The notes beneath the pieces are model-generated. The model saw nothing but the letters and a program-made list of their open reading frames with translations, searched no databases and had not been told where the DNA came from. This document shows positions 27,541 through 39,664 of a stretch of DNA of 64,000 bases, piece after piece. The translations under genes and the position numbers were made by a program. The stretch lies in NCBI RefSeq assembly GCF_019059575.1, contig NW_024881501.1:1178001-1242000 (forward strand), read 5' to 3'. Source of the stretch: Amphibalanus amphitrite. Lineage: Eukaryota; Arthropoda; Thecostraca; Balanomorpha; Balanidae. The first letter of the stretch is position 1. Each line of letters begins with the position of its first letter.

Positions 27541-28407
27541 AACGTACCCCCCCCATGGTTTTTCGCGAATAACTCGCGTAAAAAGCGGCCGATCACGACG
27601 AAACTTTCAGTACCCTCGCGTTAATCAATTTTACACCTACCCTGAAAATTTCATGACCCTGACCCCAATGACCTTTGACCTGTGACCTACTTTTCGAGAC
27701 CATGTTTGGCCGGAATCGCGATTCGGCGTATGTCGGCTCGCATTAGCCGCGCGTTTGCAGTCTTTTCGTGGTTTCAAGCGTTCAAACATGTGATATGATG
27801 CTGCCCCCATGCATTAGGGTGGGTGTCAAGGTCACCTGAAGGTCAGGTCAGGTCATTGACCTTTGGTGACCTCGGTTCACTTTTTCGAGTTTTACATGTT
27901 TCTAGGCCAGTTTTTGGAGCTGAATTCGAATTTAGCAACCATATGAACATTTACGAAGTAGTTTTTGGTGCCTTCGTAACATGTTACGAAGCTGTCAGAG
28001 GCGGTTGACACCTACTAGGAATACCCGGCAGGACCCCTAGGTACTGGTTGACCTGACCTGACCTGACCCGACCTGGACTAAATGCATAAAGACATCATCT
28101 GTGATCAAAACTAACACGATATTCGTGATCAGCGCCCCGAAAAACCCCATAGCAGCCACACTTTACGACGTTCTAACAGGTCCCGATTTTCCCGACTTTT
28201 GGGTCATTGACCTGACCTGCAAGGTCAACCAATGACCTAGGACCTTAAAATTAGGTATCATCGGCTTCCTCTCGTCACGGGCAACACGCTCGTTTTTTCC
28301 GCGAAGCTCTAGCTCGATCAGGGGCGAAACGGCAAGGGGGGGGGGTCCAACGGACCCCCCCCTTATACGTTCGCGGCTGGAAAAACACCAATACGGGCGA
28401 GGGTTAA
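27541..28407 (-). mobile_element. TTAA element, type D (copy D1)
   Basis: Shares ttcgcgaataactcgcg, accatgtttggccggaatcg and tgcattagggtgggtgtcaa with the inverted copies at 29938-30786 and 41336-42810. It ends with hairpin spacer tccaacgga and GGGCGAGGG-TTAA at 28404-28407. Confidence 0.7.
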
Positions 28408-29589
28408 CCCGCGCCCCACTGGGGTCTGCGTATAACACGCCCTACTGGGGGGGGGGGGGGGCTATTCATAGCCCCCCTCCTAACTCCGAAACTACTGGGC
28501 CGATCGTCAAAATTCAAACGGCGTCTGATAGCCCCGGAAAAACTGTCGAACGAAACCTAATTTCATTGACCTCGAGGTCACCGATGACGTCACAGGTCAG
28601 GTCAAAGTAAAAATTATTAGCATTTTGGCTTCTTCACATTTTGGGCTCTGGCCGCCGTCTTACAAGTCAGATCAGGCTCATTTTTGATTCACACACTCGT
28701 GAACAGATGCTCTAGATACTCTGAGGGTACCAAACTTGTACTTTGATTTTCAGGTCAAGGTCAGGTCATCACAGGTCACGAAAATATTATATCATCCGTC
28801 GGTCACGTGACACATGTTTTATGGTCCATTTAGGTCAGATATTTCGAATTTGATGTCGTCTGTGTCATTCGAGGTCATTTTGAGTCAAATTTAGCTCAGG
28901 TCAGGTCACTTTCAGGTCAAAAAAGGTCAAATTTTGAAGTTAAAATTTTTCAACACAAAAGGTGTCTATTGGATGCAATTTGAGCTCAGGAGCACGATGG
29001 TGCTATTTATATTGGCGTACGATGTCAAATTCATGCTGAAAAATTGATTTGACAAATTAATAATTGTTAATTTTTTGCAATAATGCGTATAACTTGGCCA
29101 TTTTTGAAGATATTTAGCTAAAACTTGCTAGAGTTAGTCATAATAATGCGTTCTATCACATATATTCCGTTTTTTTTTTCGAAAAGTCAAAAAAAATTGA
29201 AAAAATGTAAAAATATAAATTTTGAGTTTTATTATATACAATTTCCGATTTTTTTTTAAATTCGAAAATCTGAGATAGCAGTTTGATAGCGCAGTCTATT
29301 CTGAGTCCTCTCATGCAAAGAAATGGGATCTAGCTTAAAAACTGAGCTCTTGGGAGCGATTGCCGTGGTTCAATGTTTTGCATCGAAATCGGCCGAACAT
29401 GACGTCACTCTGACGTCATTTCCGGCCGACCTATGGTAGGTACGAAGTTCAAATTTTGACACAAGGTGTCAAATTGATGCAGCCAAAGGTACTGAAAGTT
29501 TGGCGTTGATACGTCAAGCGGTTTGGAAGTTATTGCAGAAAAACGGGAGGGGGCTATAAATAGCCCCCCCCCAGTGGGGCGCGGGTTAA
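28404..29589 (+). mobile_element. TTAA element P4
   Basis: 1186 bp. It shares its left TTAA with the preceding element. Tags are CCCCACTGGGG and CCCTACTGGGG at the left and CCCCAGTGGGG at the right. Hairpin spacers are ctattcatag (left) and ctataaatag (right). The interior is non-coding with TGACGTCA and AGGTCA clusters. Confidence 0.85.
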
Positions 29590-29765
29590 GGTAGGGGAGA
29601 GTGGGGCTATTTGTTACAGGGGCAAGTTGTTACAAAGCAAATATCTTCAAAAACGCTCTTGATATCGCGCCAATATTTACGATAGCAGAAAGGTTGCGAT
29701 CGTTTTACATGTCGCTGCAGGCTCAGATCTGGTGGAACGCCAGGTCCAGGGACGGCGCCACGGAT
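29590..29765 (+). repeat. Left arm (inner part) of the large inverted repeat; gtaggggagagtgggg element end
   Basis: Matches the reverse complement of 40330-40497, from ggtaggggagagtggggcta through gttgcgatcgtttacatgtc-like sequence. The start resembles the Tc1/mariner-type ends at 9189. Confidence 0.8.
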
Positions 29766-29937
29766 TTCGCCTTGCGGGGGCAGGTTTTCAGAAAAAGGGC
29801 CCAAACAAGTTGGGGGCCCAAACTTTCCGAAATATCCTCAATACCGTCAATATTATGCAAGTCTTTATTTGTACCTTGACCTACCATTCCCACAACCGTT
29901 ACCTTCTACACAATAACTTTTGTGTTAAAAGACACAC

Positions 29938-30786
29938 TCTAAACCCTCGCCCGTATCGTATTGGTGTTTTTCCAGCCACGAACGTATATGGGGCGGGAGT
30001 CCGTTGGGCCCCCCTTGCCGTTTCGCCCCTGATCAAGCTAGACCATCGCAGAAAAAACGAGCGTGCTGCCCGTGACGAGAGGAAGCCGATGATACCCAAT
30101 TTTAAGGTCCTTGGTCATCGGCTAACCTTCCAGGTCAGGTCAATGACCCAAAAGTCTGGAAAATGGGGACATGTTAGAGCGTCGTAAAGGTGGCTGCTGT
30201 TTTTTTCGGGGTGATGATCACGAATATCATGTTAGTTATGATCATAGATGATGTCTTCATGCATTTAGGCCAGGTCAGGTCAGGTCAGGTCAACTAGTAA
30301 GTGTTTTGCCGGGCATTCGTAGTAGGTGGCAGCCGCCTCTGACAGCTTCGTAACATGTTACGAAGGCACCAAAATTACTTCGTAAATATTCAAATGGTTG
30401 CTAAATTCGAATTCAGCTCCAAAAACTAGCCTAGAGACATGTAAAACTCGAAAAAAGAGAGCCGAGGTCATCAAAGGTCAATAACCTGACCTGACCTTCC
30501 GGTGATCTTGACACCCACCCTAATGCATGGGAGCAACATCATATCCCATGTTAGAACGCTTGAAACCACGAAAAGACTGCAAACGCGCGGCTGATGCGAG
30601 CCGACATACGCTGAATCGCGATTCCGGCCAAACATGGTCTCGAAAAGTAAATCACAGGTCAAAGGCCATTAGGGTAAAGGTCATGAAATTTTTAGGATAG
30701 GTGTAAATTAATTAACGCGAGGTTACTGAAAGTTTCGTCGCGATCAGCCGCTCTTTACGCGAGTAATTCGCGAAAAACCGAGGGGG
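29938..30786 (+). mobile_element. Type D TTAA-family element, copy D2
   Basis: Near-complete inverted relative of D1: starts ctaaaccctcgcccgtatcg (TTAA decayed to TAAA) and ends at cgcgaaaaaccgaggggg. It contains AGGTCAGGTCAGGTCAGGTCA near 30270. Confidence 0.7.
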
Positions 30787-32273
30787 TCCGTGCGACAACA
30801 GGCAAGACATTGTTCTTGTGGTAACATGAATAGGTAGGTAACCTTTTTTTGTTGGAAGCTGTTTACTATCCTGACCAACGAATTCCACGTAAACAACATG
30901 AATCAGCCTGATCAGTCAAAATTCTGAACAAAAGCGTGTTTTCAATGCTCGAGTTTATCATGCCCCGCCTCCAGGCTGGAAAGTGACTCGGACGGACAGT
31001 GGCAAACAGGAGCTCGGCTCGACAGGGCTGGCCCAAAAACACCGGTACACACATGACACAGGAGCGGCGCCTCGGGTAATGTCCTTAAAGGCCCTCGCAT
31101 GAGTGGTATGAGCCCTCTCAATATAGTACGGTTGACCGGGTCAACTTGACCCGAAGGTTGACCGGCGGCCAGGGTCAGCCAGTCAACCAGGTGCGGCGTA
31201 CTCGTAGGCGATTTCGATATCATAGGGACCCTATGAGACCTAGTTCCTATATTCCCCCGAGACTGGATATGGGCCCTTTGAGATCTCGAATGGGCATTCG
31301 AAGACCTGTTACGCCCCATTAGGCCTAGTATGGACATTCTGAAGCCTGGTATAGGCATTTTGTGGCCTGATGCGGGACTTCCGAAGTCTGTTAGGGTCTA
31401 TGCGGCCTGAAATTGGCCTTCTGAGGCCTCGTAGGTGCCCTCTGCGGACTGGTCTGGGCCTTCGGAAACCTGTCAGGTCCCCATTTTGTCTATTATGAAC
31501 CTTCTAAGGCCTAGTAAAGGCCTCAGAGACCTGGGTTGGTCCCTTGAGACCTGATATGGTCCTTCTGAAGCCTGGTTTGGGCCCCTGAGGCCTGGTATGG
31601 GCCTTCTGAAGTTCGGTAGATCCTCAGTTTGGCAACATCATATCCCATGTTGAACGCTTGAAACCACGAAAAGACTGCAAACGCGCGGCTGATGCGAGCC
31701 GACATACGCTGAATCGCGATTCCGGCCAAACTGTCCATTGGAGCCCGGTAAAGGCCCTTCCTTGACTGGTAGTGACCCTCAGAGGCTTGATATGGGCCTT
31801 TTTATACTACTAGGGGGCTTCTGAGGCCTGGTATGGACCCTCTCAGACATTCTAAGGACCTTACCAGACCTTTTAATGGCCCTCTCAGCACTGTTGTTGG
31901 CCCTCTAATGACTGGTATGGAGTATGGACCCTCTCAGGCATGATACGGGCCCTCCCAGTTCTTGCAAGGGCCCTCTCAGTACAGCTGCAGGCCCTCGCAT
32001 GAGTGGCATGGGCTCTCTCAGGTATGGTACGGGCCCTCCTAGTCATTGCAACAATCCTCTCAGTACTGCTGGGGGCCCTTCCATGATTGCCATTGACTGA
32101 CATAACCCTCAGTAATATAGTCAGGGTACGGGCCCTCACATAACTTGTGGTGGCCCCTCAGTACTGTTATGGGCCCTGCTGTGGGCCCTCTCAGTACTGA
32201 TATGGGCCCTGTGGCGAGGTGAAGTCAGTGAGGGGACCGGCCTTGCGCGGCTATGTGCGCACGTTAACCCGCG
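30787..32273. repeat. Diverged satellite around gggccctctcagtactg
   Basis: From about 31080 to 32220 the sequence is made of degenerate 25-35-bp units such as ggccctctcagtactgntat and gaggcctggtatgggcctt. A 105-bp piece identical in most positions to D2 (30536-30640) is embedded at 31632-31733. No gene is seen. Confidence 0.65.
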
Positions 32274-33441
32274 CCCCGTAGGGCTACCGGCGGACCCTAC
32301 CACCCGTAGGGGGGGGGGGGCCGTTTCGGCCCCCCCCTAAGATCTCGGAAAGTTACCGGCCGATTTTCAAAATTCATACGGCGTTCGATAGCCCCACCCG
32401 GGAACTACCTTGTGACCAAATTTCATTGACCTAGGTCAAACCGATGACGTCACAGGTCAGGTCAAAGGTCAGATTTTCACCGTTCACAGGCAATTCAAGA
32501 AATGTGCTGTGAAAGCGAGTAAATTGGTAATTTATTGAAAACCATCGATGGTACATTGTTCGTCAAACACATACTTTGCTATCTGAGGTCACTGATACCA
32601 GGTCAGGTCACAGCGAGGTCAGGTCACCGGGGGTCACAATATGAATGTGTCGTGTGATACATGTTTTATGGTCCATTTTACATGACAAATGCGATTATGT
32701 GGGTTAGGCAGCCTTTGGGGCCAGCCTAGGTCACGTTTTGGTGAAGGTCAGGTCAAGGTCAGGTCAAATTAGGTCAAATTTCAAAGTTGATATTTTTGCA
32801 TAAAATGGGTATCGATTCGATGCAGCTCGTCACGGGGAGTCTAATGGTGGTCTTCGTTTTGCTCTACGAGTTCTAGAATTGCCAAAAATTGAGTTTGAAA
32901 ACTTGAAGTCATCATTTCTGAACAGTTTTTTCGCTATAACTTGGCCAAAAAACGAGGTATCGATCTGAAATGTGGTATGTGGATAGAAGACGGTAGGCAC
33001 TATCACATATATTCCGGTTTTTTTGAAACTCAAAAAACTTTTTGGATTTTTTGGCGAATATATCCAAAAAAGTGCTTTTTTGATTTTTGGGGGTCAAAAC
33101 TCAAAAATTTCAAAAATTCGAGATGGCAGTTTTGTAGCCCTGTCAATTCTACACCTTTTATGTCGTGATCATTTTTCTGTATCTTCAAAGCTGTAGTCCT
33201 GACAGGTCTTCTCACGAAGGTCTTTTTTCGGTCGAAAATGACAGAACATGACGTCACTCTGACGTCATTTGTGGCCAACCTATCATAGCCTCTGGCAAAA
33301 TTTTTGGTCACAATATGTAAAATTGATGTCCGGAGGGGTCCTGAAAGTTTGGTGGCGATATCTCCAGCCGTTTAGGAGGTATCGACCGAAAAGGACAGGG
33401 GGGGGCCGTTTCGGCCCCCCCCCCTACGGGGCGCGGGTTAA
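32274..33441 (+). mobile_element. TTAA element P6
   Basis: 1168 bp. Tags CCCCGTAGGG and ACCCGTAGGGG at the left, CCCCTACGGGG at the right. Both hairpins have the spacer ccgtttcgg. The interior is close to P1. It shares its right TTAA with P7. Confidence 0.85.
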
Positions 33442-34476
33442 CCCTCGCCGGACCTATTGGTTTTCTACATACGCGCCGGCCGAGGGGGGGGGGCGGGTAC
33501 GACCCCCCCCCTCGCCGTTTCGCCCCTGGTGGAGCTAGGGCGTCGCGGAAAAAACGAGCGTGTGCGCCGTTACGAGACGCAGAGATTGGTACCCGATTTT
33601 AAGGTCCTAGGTCAACCGGTGACCTCTGAGGTCAGGTCAAATGCCCCAAGGTACGGTTCAGTTTTTGGTGAATAACTTCGCAAAAAACGGCCACAGAGCG
33701 CCGATTTTGGCAGCATCGTGTTCGCCTCGCTCAGGCGCGTCGAATGATATACTTTTTGTCCGGGTCAGGTCAACTTGGGGTGTTGACCTCAGGTCAAGGT
33801 CAGGTCAGCACCCCAGGTCACGAAGTTGGTCGAAAGAGGTCATGTCGCATATCATTCGATTCGGCAGGCCTTCCTGAGTCCATTGGTGCCTTCCCCGACT
33901 CGCTAGCTCAATTTGATCAAGAGTTATTGACGAAAAACTAATTTGACCTTGATGACGTCATAAATGACGTCACGCAAGGTCAACATTGCAAAAGTGACGC
34001 ATCTAACCTTGCAAGGAGTGCATCAAATCACGATTCTGTGTGCTTGAGATAGTTGGAGATCGTTCCCGGCGCCAGAATAGCAGTTTTCATTTTTCCCCAT
34101 TGACTTATAATGGTGAGGTCACGAAAATGACCTGACCTCATATGACCTTTAGGAAAAATCCGAGATATGCAAGTTGTGGGACTCATAATGGATACTAGAT
34201 CCTGCAAGTTTCATTTCCCTGTGACATCTCCTCTGGCAGTGAGGGCGTTGCGAAGTTGCGACATCTGAAGACCGTGCAGAGGTTCACTTATGACGTCATA
34301 GGTCAGTGACCTGACCTGACCCAAAAATGCGGTTGGTGTCAAAAGATGCGGCTTGGATCAAAGGTCAGGTATGCCAAGTTTCAGCTCTCTATCGCCAGCG
34401 TGTTCGGAGCTATCGCGAAAAAACCCTATGGGGGGGGGGGGCGGCACCCGCCCCCCCCTCGGCCGGCGAGGGTTAA
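33438..34476 (+). mobile_element. TTAA element P7
   Basis: 1039 bp, abutting P6 at a single shared TTAA. Tag GCCGGCCGAGGGG at the left, CCCCTCGGCCGGC at the right. Hairpin spacers are cgggtacga and cggcacccg. Contains the inverted pair tcgaatgatata/atatcattcga. Its left end matches the inverted end at 52660. Confidence 0.82.
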
Positions 34477-35235
34477 ACTTTGGACTCTAAATTCTGACAT
34501 AGAACTGGAATTGCGCGATCGGAGGGTAGAGGCCAGAGGGCAGGGTCACCGCAACAAGCTTCGCTTAGCGGTGGCTCTGTCCTTGTGAATCCTTCCCATC
34601 AAAAGGTTCGGACTAAATTTATTAAAAAAATTAACGAAACGTAAAATTCGGAATTTCTCCCAAATCACCTAAACAAATGCGGTGCACTGCCCATACCTGC
34701 AATTCTGTTGACGTTACGCTGCCAAAAGACAATCAGCTGTCGCCCTAGACCTTTTTATATTTCTGATATCGGGGTGGGCGGTGTTCCCCAAAGGGCGGTG
34801 CTCCCCCATCTTCCCCTAAGTCAATGGGAGAAATTGGAAAGCGGCTGTTTTGCACGAACGCAATTCTAGACACTCTCAAACATCGAGATGTAGGTAAAAT
34901 GGACACATTGAACCGGAAAATGGCAACTGTGAGTTGTTACCCCTCGTTATGTCCCCGAGGTCATCTCAGGTCACGAACAGAATCTAACAGTTTTTCGCTA
35001 ATAACTTCTGATAGAGGCGTGCTAGGGCGCTGAAAACACCTTAGATGTGTTCGGCTCGACGTTGTGGATCGACTGATATGCAACATGACCTTTTCCGGTC
35101 AGGTCATGACCTTGACCTGAGGTCAAATTTTCAAGTTGACCTTTCAAGGTCAAACTAGATGGCATGTTTTGCGCTATAACTTTATGTTTTGATTAAATTG
35201 GTTTTACGGATGCATTATGCTGGGTTAAAAATTGT
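34477..35235. repeat. Interspersed repeat copies (families of 21405 and 4475)
   Basis: 34477-34620 matches 21405-21545. 34800-35230 matches the interior of the 4475-5848 element (tcaatgggagaaattgg, caggtcatgaccttgacctg, ttcaagttgacctttcaagg). No coding potential. Confidence 0.6.
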
Positions 35236-35249
35236 TTTATTGGTATTAT

Positions 35250-35530
35250 TTGGGTCCTTACCCATACCCTACCCTGTCCATACCCTACCTGCCGGCTGCC
35301 CATACCCTATCCTGCCCATACCCAACTTCTATCCTATCCTACCCATCACCTAACCATACTCTGCCCTGCCCATACCCTGCCCTGCCCATACTCTAACACT
35401 GCCATTACCCTACCCTGCCCATACCCTACCCGGCCCATACCCAACTACTACCCTATCCTACCAGTCACCTAACCATACCCTCCCTGCCCATACCTACTCT
35501 GCCCATACACTATTTAGTACTCATACCCTA
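35250..35530. repeat. Minisatellite ccctgcccatac
   Basis: Degenerate 10-12-bp units of taccctgcccataccc with longer interruptions. Confidence 0.85.
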
Positions 35531-35702
35531 GATGGCCAGCTTTCGGTATATTGATCTGAGAGTAAGAATGCTTTGTTGCTGAGTCGATCCCTAACGGTAC
35601 GCCAGCTCGTTAAAATGTAACATTCGCATCGCATCCCTCTCGGCGGTTGCCGGCTGGCCGAATGCTACCTAGGAACGAATTCGGGCGAAAAACTTGGTAG
35701 CC

Positions 35703-35769
35703 GACCAGCCGCGAACCATCCGCCTTCGGTTTATGAGACTGGCATCTTATCCACTCGTCCGCGCTGTCA
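35703..35769 (-). pseudogene. tRNA-Met-like sequence (pseudogene or SINE head)
   Basis: On the minus strand, gcggacgagtggataagatg then ccagtctcataaaccgaagg: an A-box-like start and an anticodon arm whose loop ctcataa gives CAU, as in elongator tRNA-Met. The B box (ggttcgcggct) is degraded and the T arm does not fold well, so it is unlikely to be functional. Confidence 0.5.
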
Positions 35770-35814
35770 GCAGAAGAACGGCGAGTATTAGACGAATATA
35801 AACCACACGGTAAC

Positions 35815-37905
35815 GTAATGACATGATGTGGAGATGGAATTAAATTGATGAAATACTAGGACTTACTCCACAAGGAGATCGAATGGGTCGGAGCGCTTTC
35901 AATATGTATTATACATATCGTCGTCAGCGAATCAATAACGGGTCGAATCGAGTCGGGTATCGAAGAGGTTCGGGAGCTGCGCGGCAGAGCGATCACATAC
36001 TATTCGAATTATGCATTAAAGAGAATAAAAAACACGTGAGAACAATCATGATACACTAGCTGCTAAAATGAATTAAAATGGGGTGCTAAAATGCATAAAT
36101 GGCACGTATAAAAGTACAATAAGGGGGGGGGGGGAAACAGGATACCTATGGTGATAAAGACTGAGTAGAAAAGGGGAACAAAGACTATACAAAACTGAGT
36201 GCAAAAACTGTAAAAGGACGAGTACAAATATAAATACATACAAAGGCCGAACTAGACGTAAACACTACTGACAAAAACGGCGGATTATCGGCAGCCAGCG
36301 GTCATGCAGCAGGGCACCCGAGTTCCTGTTCACGTTTGCGTCATTCGGCGACACCAGGACGGCTTCACGCCGACCAACAGTCCGAATATAGGCCGATTCC
36401 AGGAGAAGTCGCATCTGGTGATGACTGGCTCGATTCAAGATCTTGATGGCATCGAAAGCAGGTGAGCAGTCTCTATGGGTACTGAAGGCCGATGTATTGG
36501 CTCTCGAGCGGACTGCTCCAGTCCAGCTCTCCCGGTGTTCTCGGAGTCTCGTGCCCAGCTCACGATCTGTCTCGCCGATATAGACCATTGGGTCACCGTC
36601 CACTTGGCAGGAGCACTCGATCCGATAGATGACGTTGCTCTGTTGTAGCTTAGGCAGATGGTGCTTAGCCTTGCTGCAGAGCAGCGAGCCGATGGTGACT
36701 GAAGGCTTGGAGACGAGCTGGATCCCGATCTTGCTGGCCTCCCGTTTGAGTTGGTAGAACAGGGGGCCGGCAAACGGAACAGAGACTCGGACAGGCGCCG
36801 GGTGTGAGTTCGCGCTAGGTGGCGCTGGTAGGGCCCTTGCCTTCAGTCTGAGATCGGTCCGAGTCTTCTGAATGGCCGAGTCGATGAATGATCGTGGGTA
36901 GCCATGATGATGAAACTTCTGGCGGATGAAGTCAAGCTCCTGCTGGCGGTCTCTCATGGACGAACAGTATCGGATCGCTCGAGTGCAGTCAGATCGAATG
37001 GCCGCTCTCAGGTAGCGGGTCTCGGTGTAGGAGCTGAAGGCAGGCACTTGGTTGGTGTTGCAGGACTTCCTGTAGACCTTGGTGCAGAACTTGTCGTCTC
37101 TTCTAGTGATGCAGATGTCAAGATACGGTAGCTGTCGGTTTACTTCCAAGTCAGTGGTGACATTGATGCTGGAGTCCTTGCTGTTCAGCTGGTTGACCCA
37201 CGTGCTGAGGATGTCGTCACTGCCCTCGAACAAGACCAGGTAGTCGTCCGCGTATCGGCAGAAAGCATGGACCCTGCCACCACAGTTGGCCGCCAGGAGC
37301 TCCAGATCAGCCTCCCAGTGACCCATGTACAGGTCAGCGACCACCGGAGAGTAGCTTTTGCCCATGGCTAGGCCGGTAGTCTGCCTGAACCATCGCTCCT
37401 TGTCACCGTCTTGAATGACCGCATGGCAGTTCTGGATAGAGATGTTCAGCAGGTCAGCGACTGCGTCGGGCTTGAGACAAGTTACGTCGGAGAGGGCGTC
37501 TCTGTTGTCTCGCAGCTGAGTACGAATCAGTGAGATGGCTGTCTGAGTAGGTATTGACGGGAACATCGCCTCCACATCCAGGGAGACGAGACGGCAGCTG
37601 TTGACCGCATGCGTCATGTTCTGTAGCATCTCCAGGACTTGCAGTGGAGAGCTGACCGAGTGTGGAGGGCGTGGGAGGACTTTCAGACACTTCGTCAGAT
37701 GCTTGGTCAACTCGTAATCTGCACCGCGGTGGGCTGGGCAGATTGGTCTCAGTTTCAAGTTGGAGATCCAGTTGAGTCTGTCGTCGTCGGTGCTGGGAGG
37801 TGATGAGTATTTGTGAGTTTTCACAAGTCCGACCTCCGACCCATTCGATCCGCGCTCCGACCCATTCGATCTCCTTGTGGAGTAAGTCCTAGTATTTCAT
37901 CAATT
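35815..37905 (-). mobile_element. Penelope-like retroelement, N-terminally truncated
   Basis: Encodes RT plus GIY-YIG (next entry) and is flanked by the 12-bp duplication ccacacggtaac (35803-35814 and 37906-37917). Both tips carry the same segment (gatgaaatactaggacttac with ggagatcgaatgggtcgg) in inverted orientation, at 35850-35905 and 37840-37900. This is the terminal-inversion layout often seen in Penelope insertions. Confidence 0.88.
36265..37824 (-). CDS. Penelope-like reverse transcriptase with GIY-YIG endonuclease
   Basis: A 519-codon intact frame. It begins in the RT fingers (KTHK...LKLRPICPAHRG), then RLVSLDVEAMFPSIPTQTAI, the TGLAMGKSYSPVVADLYMGH motif and the catalytic CRYADDYLVLFEG, followed by NRQLPYLDICITR. 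The C-terminal part has VIYRIECSC, YIGETDRELGTRLREHRESW (GIY-YIG nuclease) and RxLLESAYI. This RT plus GIY-YIG order defines the Penelope-like elements, which cut target DNA with the nuclease and reverse-transcribe in place. It is shorter than full-length members (about 800 residues): the N-terminal domain before the fingers is missing and the first Met is probably not the original start. No stop or frameshift interrupts it, so the insertion looks recent. Confidence 0.92.
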   Translation of the reverse strand: MKTHKYSSPPSTDDDRLNWISNLKLRPICPAHRGADYELTKHLTKCLKVLPRPPHSVSSPLQVLEMLQNMTHAVNSCRLVSLDVEAMFPSIPTQTAISLIRTQLRDNRDALSDVTCLKPDAVADLLNISIQNCHAVIQDGDKERWFRQTTGLAMGKSYSPVVADLYMGHWEADLELLAANCGGRVHAFCRYADDYLVLFEGSDDILSTWVNQLNSKDSSINVTTDLEVNRQLPYLDICITRRDDKFCTKVYRKSCNTNQVPAFSSYTETRYLRAAIRSDCTRAIRYCSSMRDRQQELDFIRQKFHHHGYPRSFIDSAIQKTRTDLRLKARALPAPPSANSHPAPVRVSVPFAGPLFYQLKREASKIGIQLVSKPSVTIGSLLCSKAKHHLPKLQQSNVIYRIECSCQVDGDPMVYIGETDRELGTRLREHRESWTGAVRSRANTSAFSTHRDCSPAFDAIKILNRASHHQMRLLLESAYIRTVGRREAVLVSPNDANVNRNSGALLHDRWLPIIRRFCQ

Positions 37906-37917
37906 CCACACGGTAAC

Positions 37918-38930
37918 ATTACCGCGCCGCTGGCCGCGTTCGAGCCCGGCCGCCGCTCAACCGGTAAAAATGCGTCGAAAACGGTATGATCATTGCTCTG
38001 TTTCTTAGAGCCCTTGATGACTTTTTGAAAATATTTTGGGTGGATATTGATCAGAAAAGAGTGTTCTTTCGATCTGGGGTAGATTTATAGCCATAAGTCG
38101 ACGTTATCAATACATTATGACGGTGCAAAGGTGAGCATGAACGTAACGCGTCAAACCCTCAATTTGTAAGCGTTTAATTATGAAGATGTGCGAGTGAATG
38201 GGCAAAAATATATATTTTCTGAACAGTTCAGATCCTCTTGTAGTCCGCGAAATGCATCCTGTGTCATTCCAATGAATCGTTTTCAAATGCCAACGTTTTT
38301 CCTGAAATGTGTAAAAAATGCCCGTTTTCTCGAGATTAGAGGCTATTTCTTTGTACGTGGTACATACCTAAGAACAAAACTTATTGCATACGATAGACCC
38401 ATCTCTTCTGTATCCCTCAGTGAAAACCGCATGTGGCTGCGACTTACGGTTGCCGAGATATAAGCTCGGGAAAGGAGCGCTGCAGGCCCGATTTTCGCCC
38501 GTTGGCGGTTTTCGCCGGCCACGTGTTAAGCCTATGGGAGCACCCTTTTGCACGTGCCGACGGCGCACCCCTGGGCCGATCACCCCCAAATTTTAATACA
38601 AAGGCCGCCCACGCCCACAGATTCGGCATGCCAAATTTCAAGTCGCTACGCCGCACCGTTCTCGCGCAATTAGACATAATAGGCATGACACACGGATGGA
38701 GATCGTACAGACATGTTATAAATCATAATATAGATAAATCATAATATAGATTATAATTCGTTCGACGCGTCTCGTCGAGAGAAACACGATGCTGGCAAAA
38801 GTAATGTCATGGCTCTTTTGAGTAAAAAGTTATTGCCGAAAAAACGCTTTTTGTAAAAACGAAACAAAAATGAAGATTTTCAAAGAAAGGTTGATCGTTT
38901 TTCCCTCACGGTTTTGAACGAAACTCTTCA
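37918..38930. other. Repeat-derived DNA, no gene
   Basis: A B-box-like gcgttcgagcccggcc occurs near 37939, next to the Penelope insertion. From about 38540 there are phrases shared with 7540-8100 and 26090, and from 38755 (attcgttcgacgcgtctcg, gaaacacgatgctggc) phrases shared with the 4475 element. No exon is seen. Confidence 0.45.
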
Positions 38931-38934
38931 AGAT

Positions 38935-39552
<618 letters not shown>

Positions 39553-39664
39553 GCCCCGCTTTGATTTTGGCATTTTAACATTAGCCCTATGGGCGTTGCA
39601 TGGAAAGAATGGGACCAAAAGTCGGCAGTGCCCCGCTTAATTGAGGATGTTCCGCCGCTACTGC
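39553..39664. mobile_element. Truncated copy of the GCGGCGGAAC hAT-type MITE
   Basis: Shares ttgattttggcattttaaca and cccattctttccatgcaacg (inverted) with the copy at 11180. Its right end is gttccgccgctactgc; the left end is lost in the simple repeat. Confidence 0.75.

Noticed and set aside
35830-35910. Hammerhead ribozyme in the Penelope terminal repeat
   Set aside because: The only candidate core reads ttgatgaaa and lacks a proper stem II and GAAA partner; a covariance search would be needed to revisit it.
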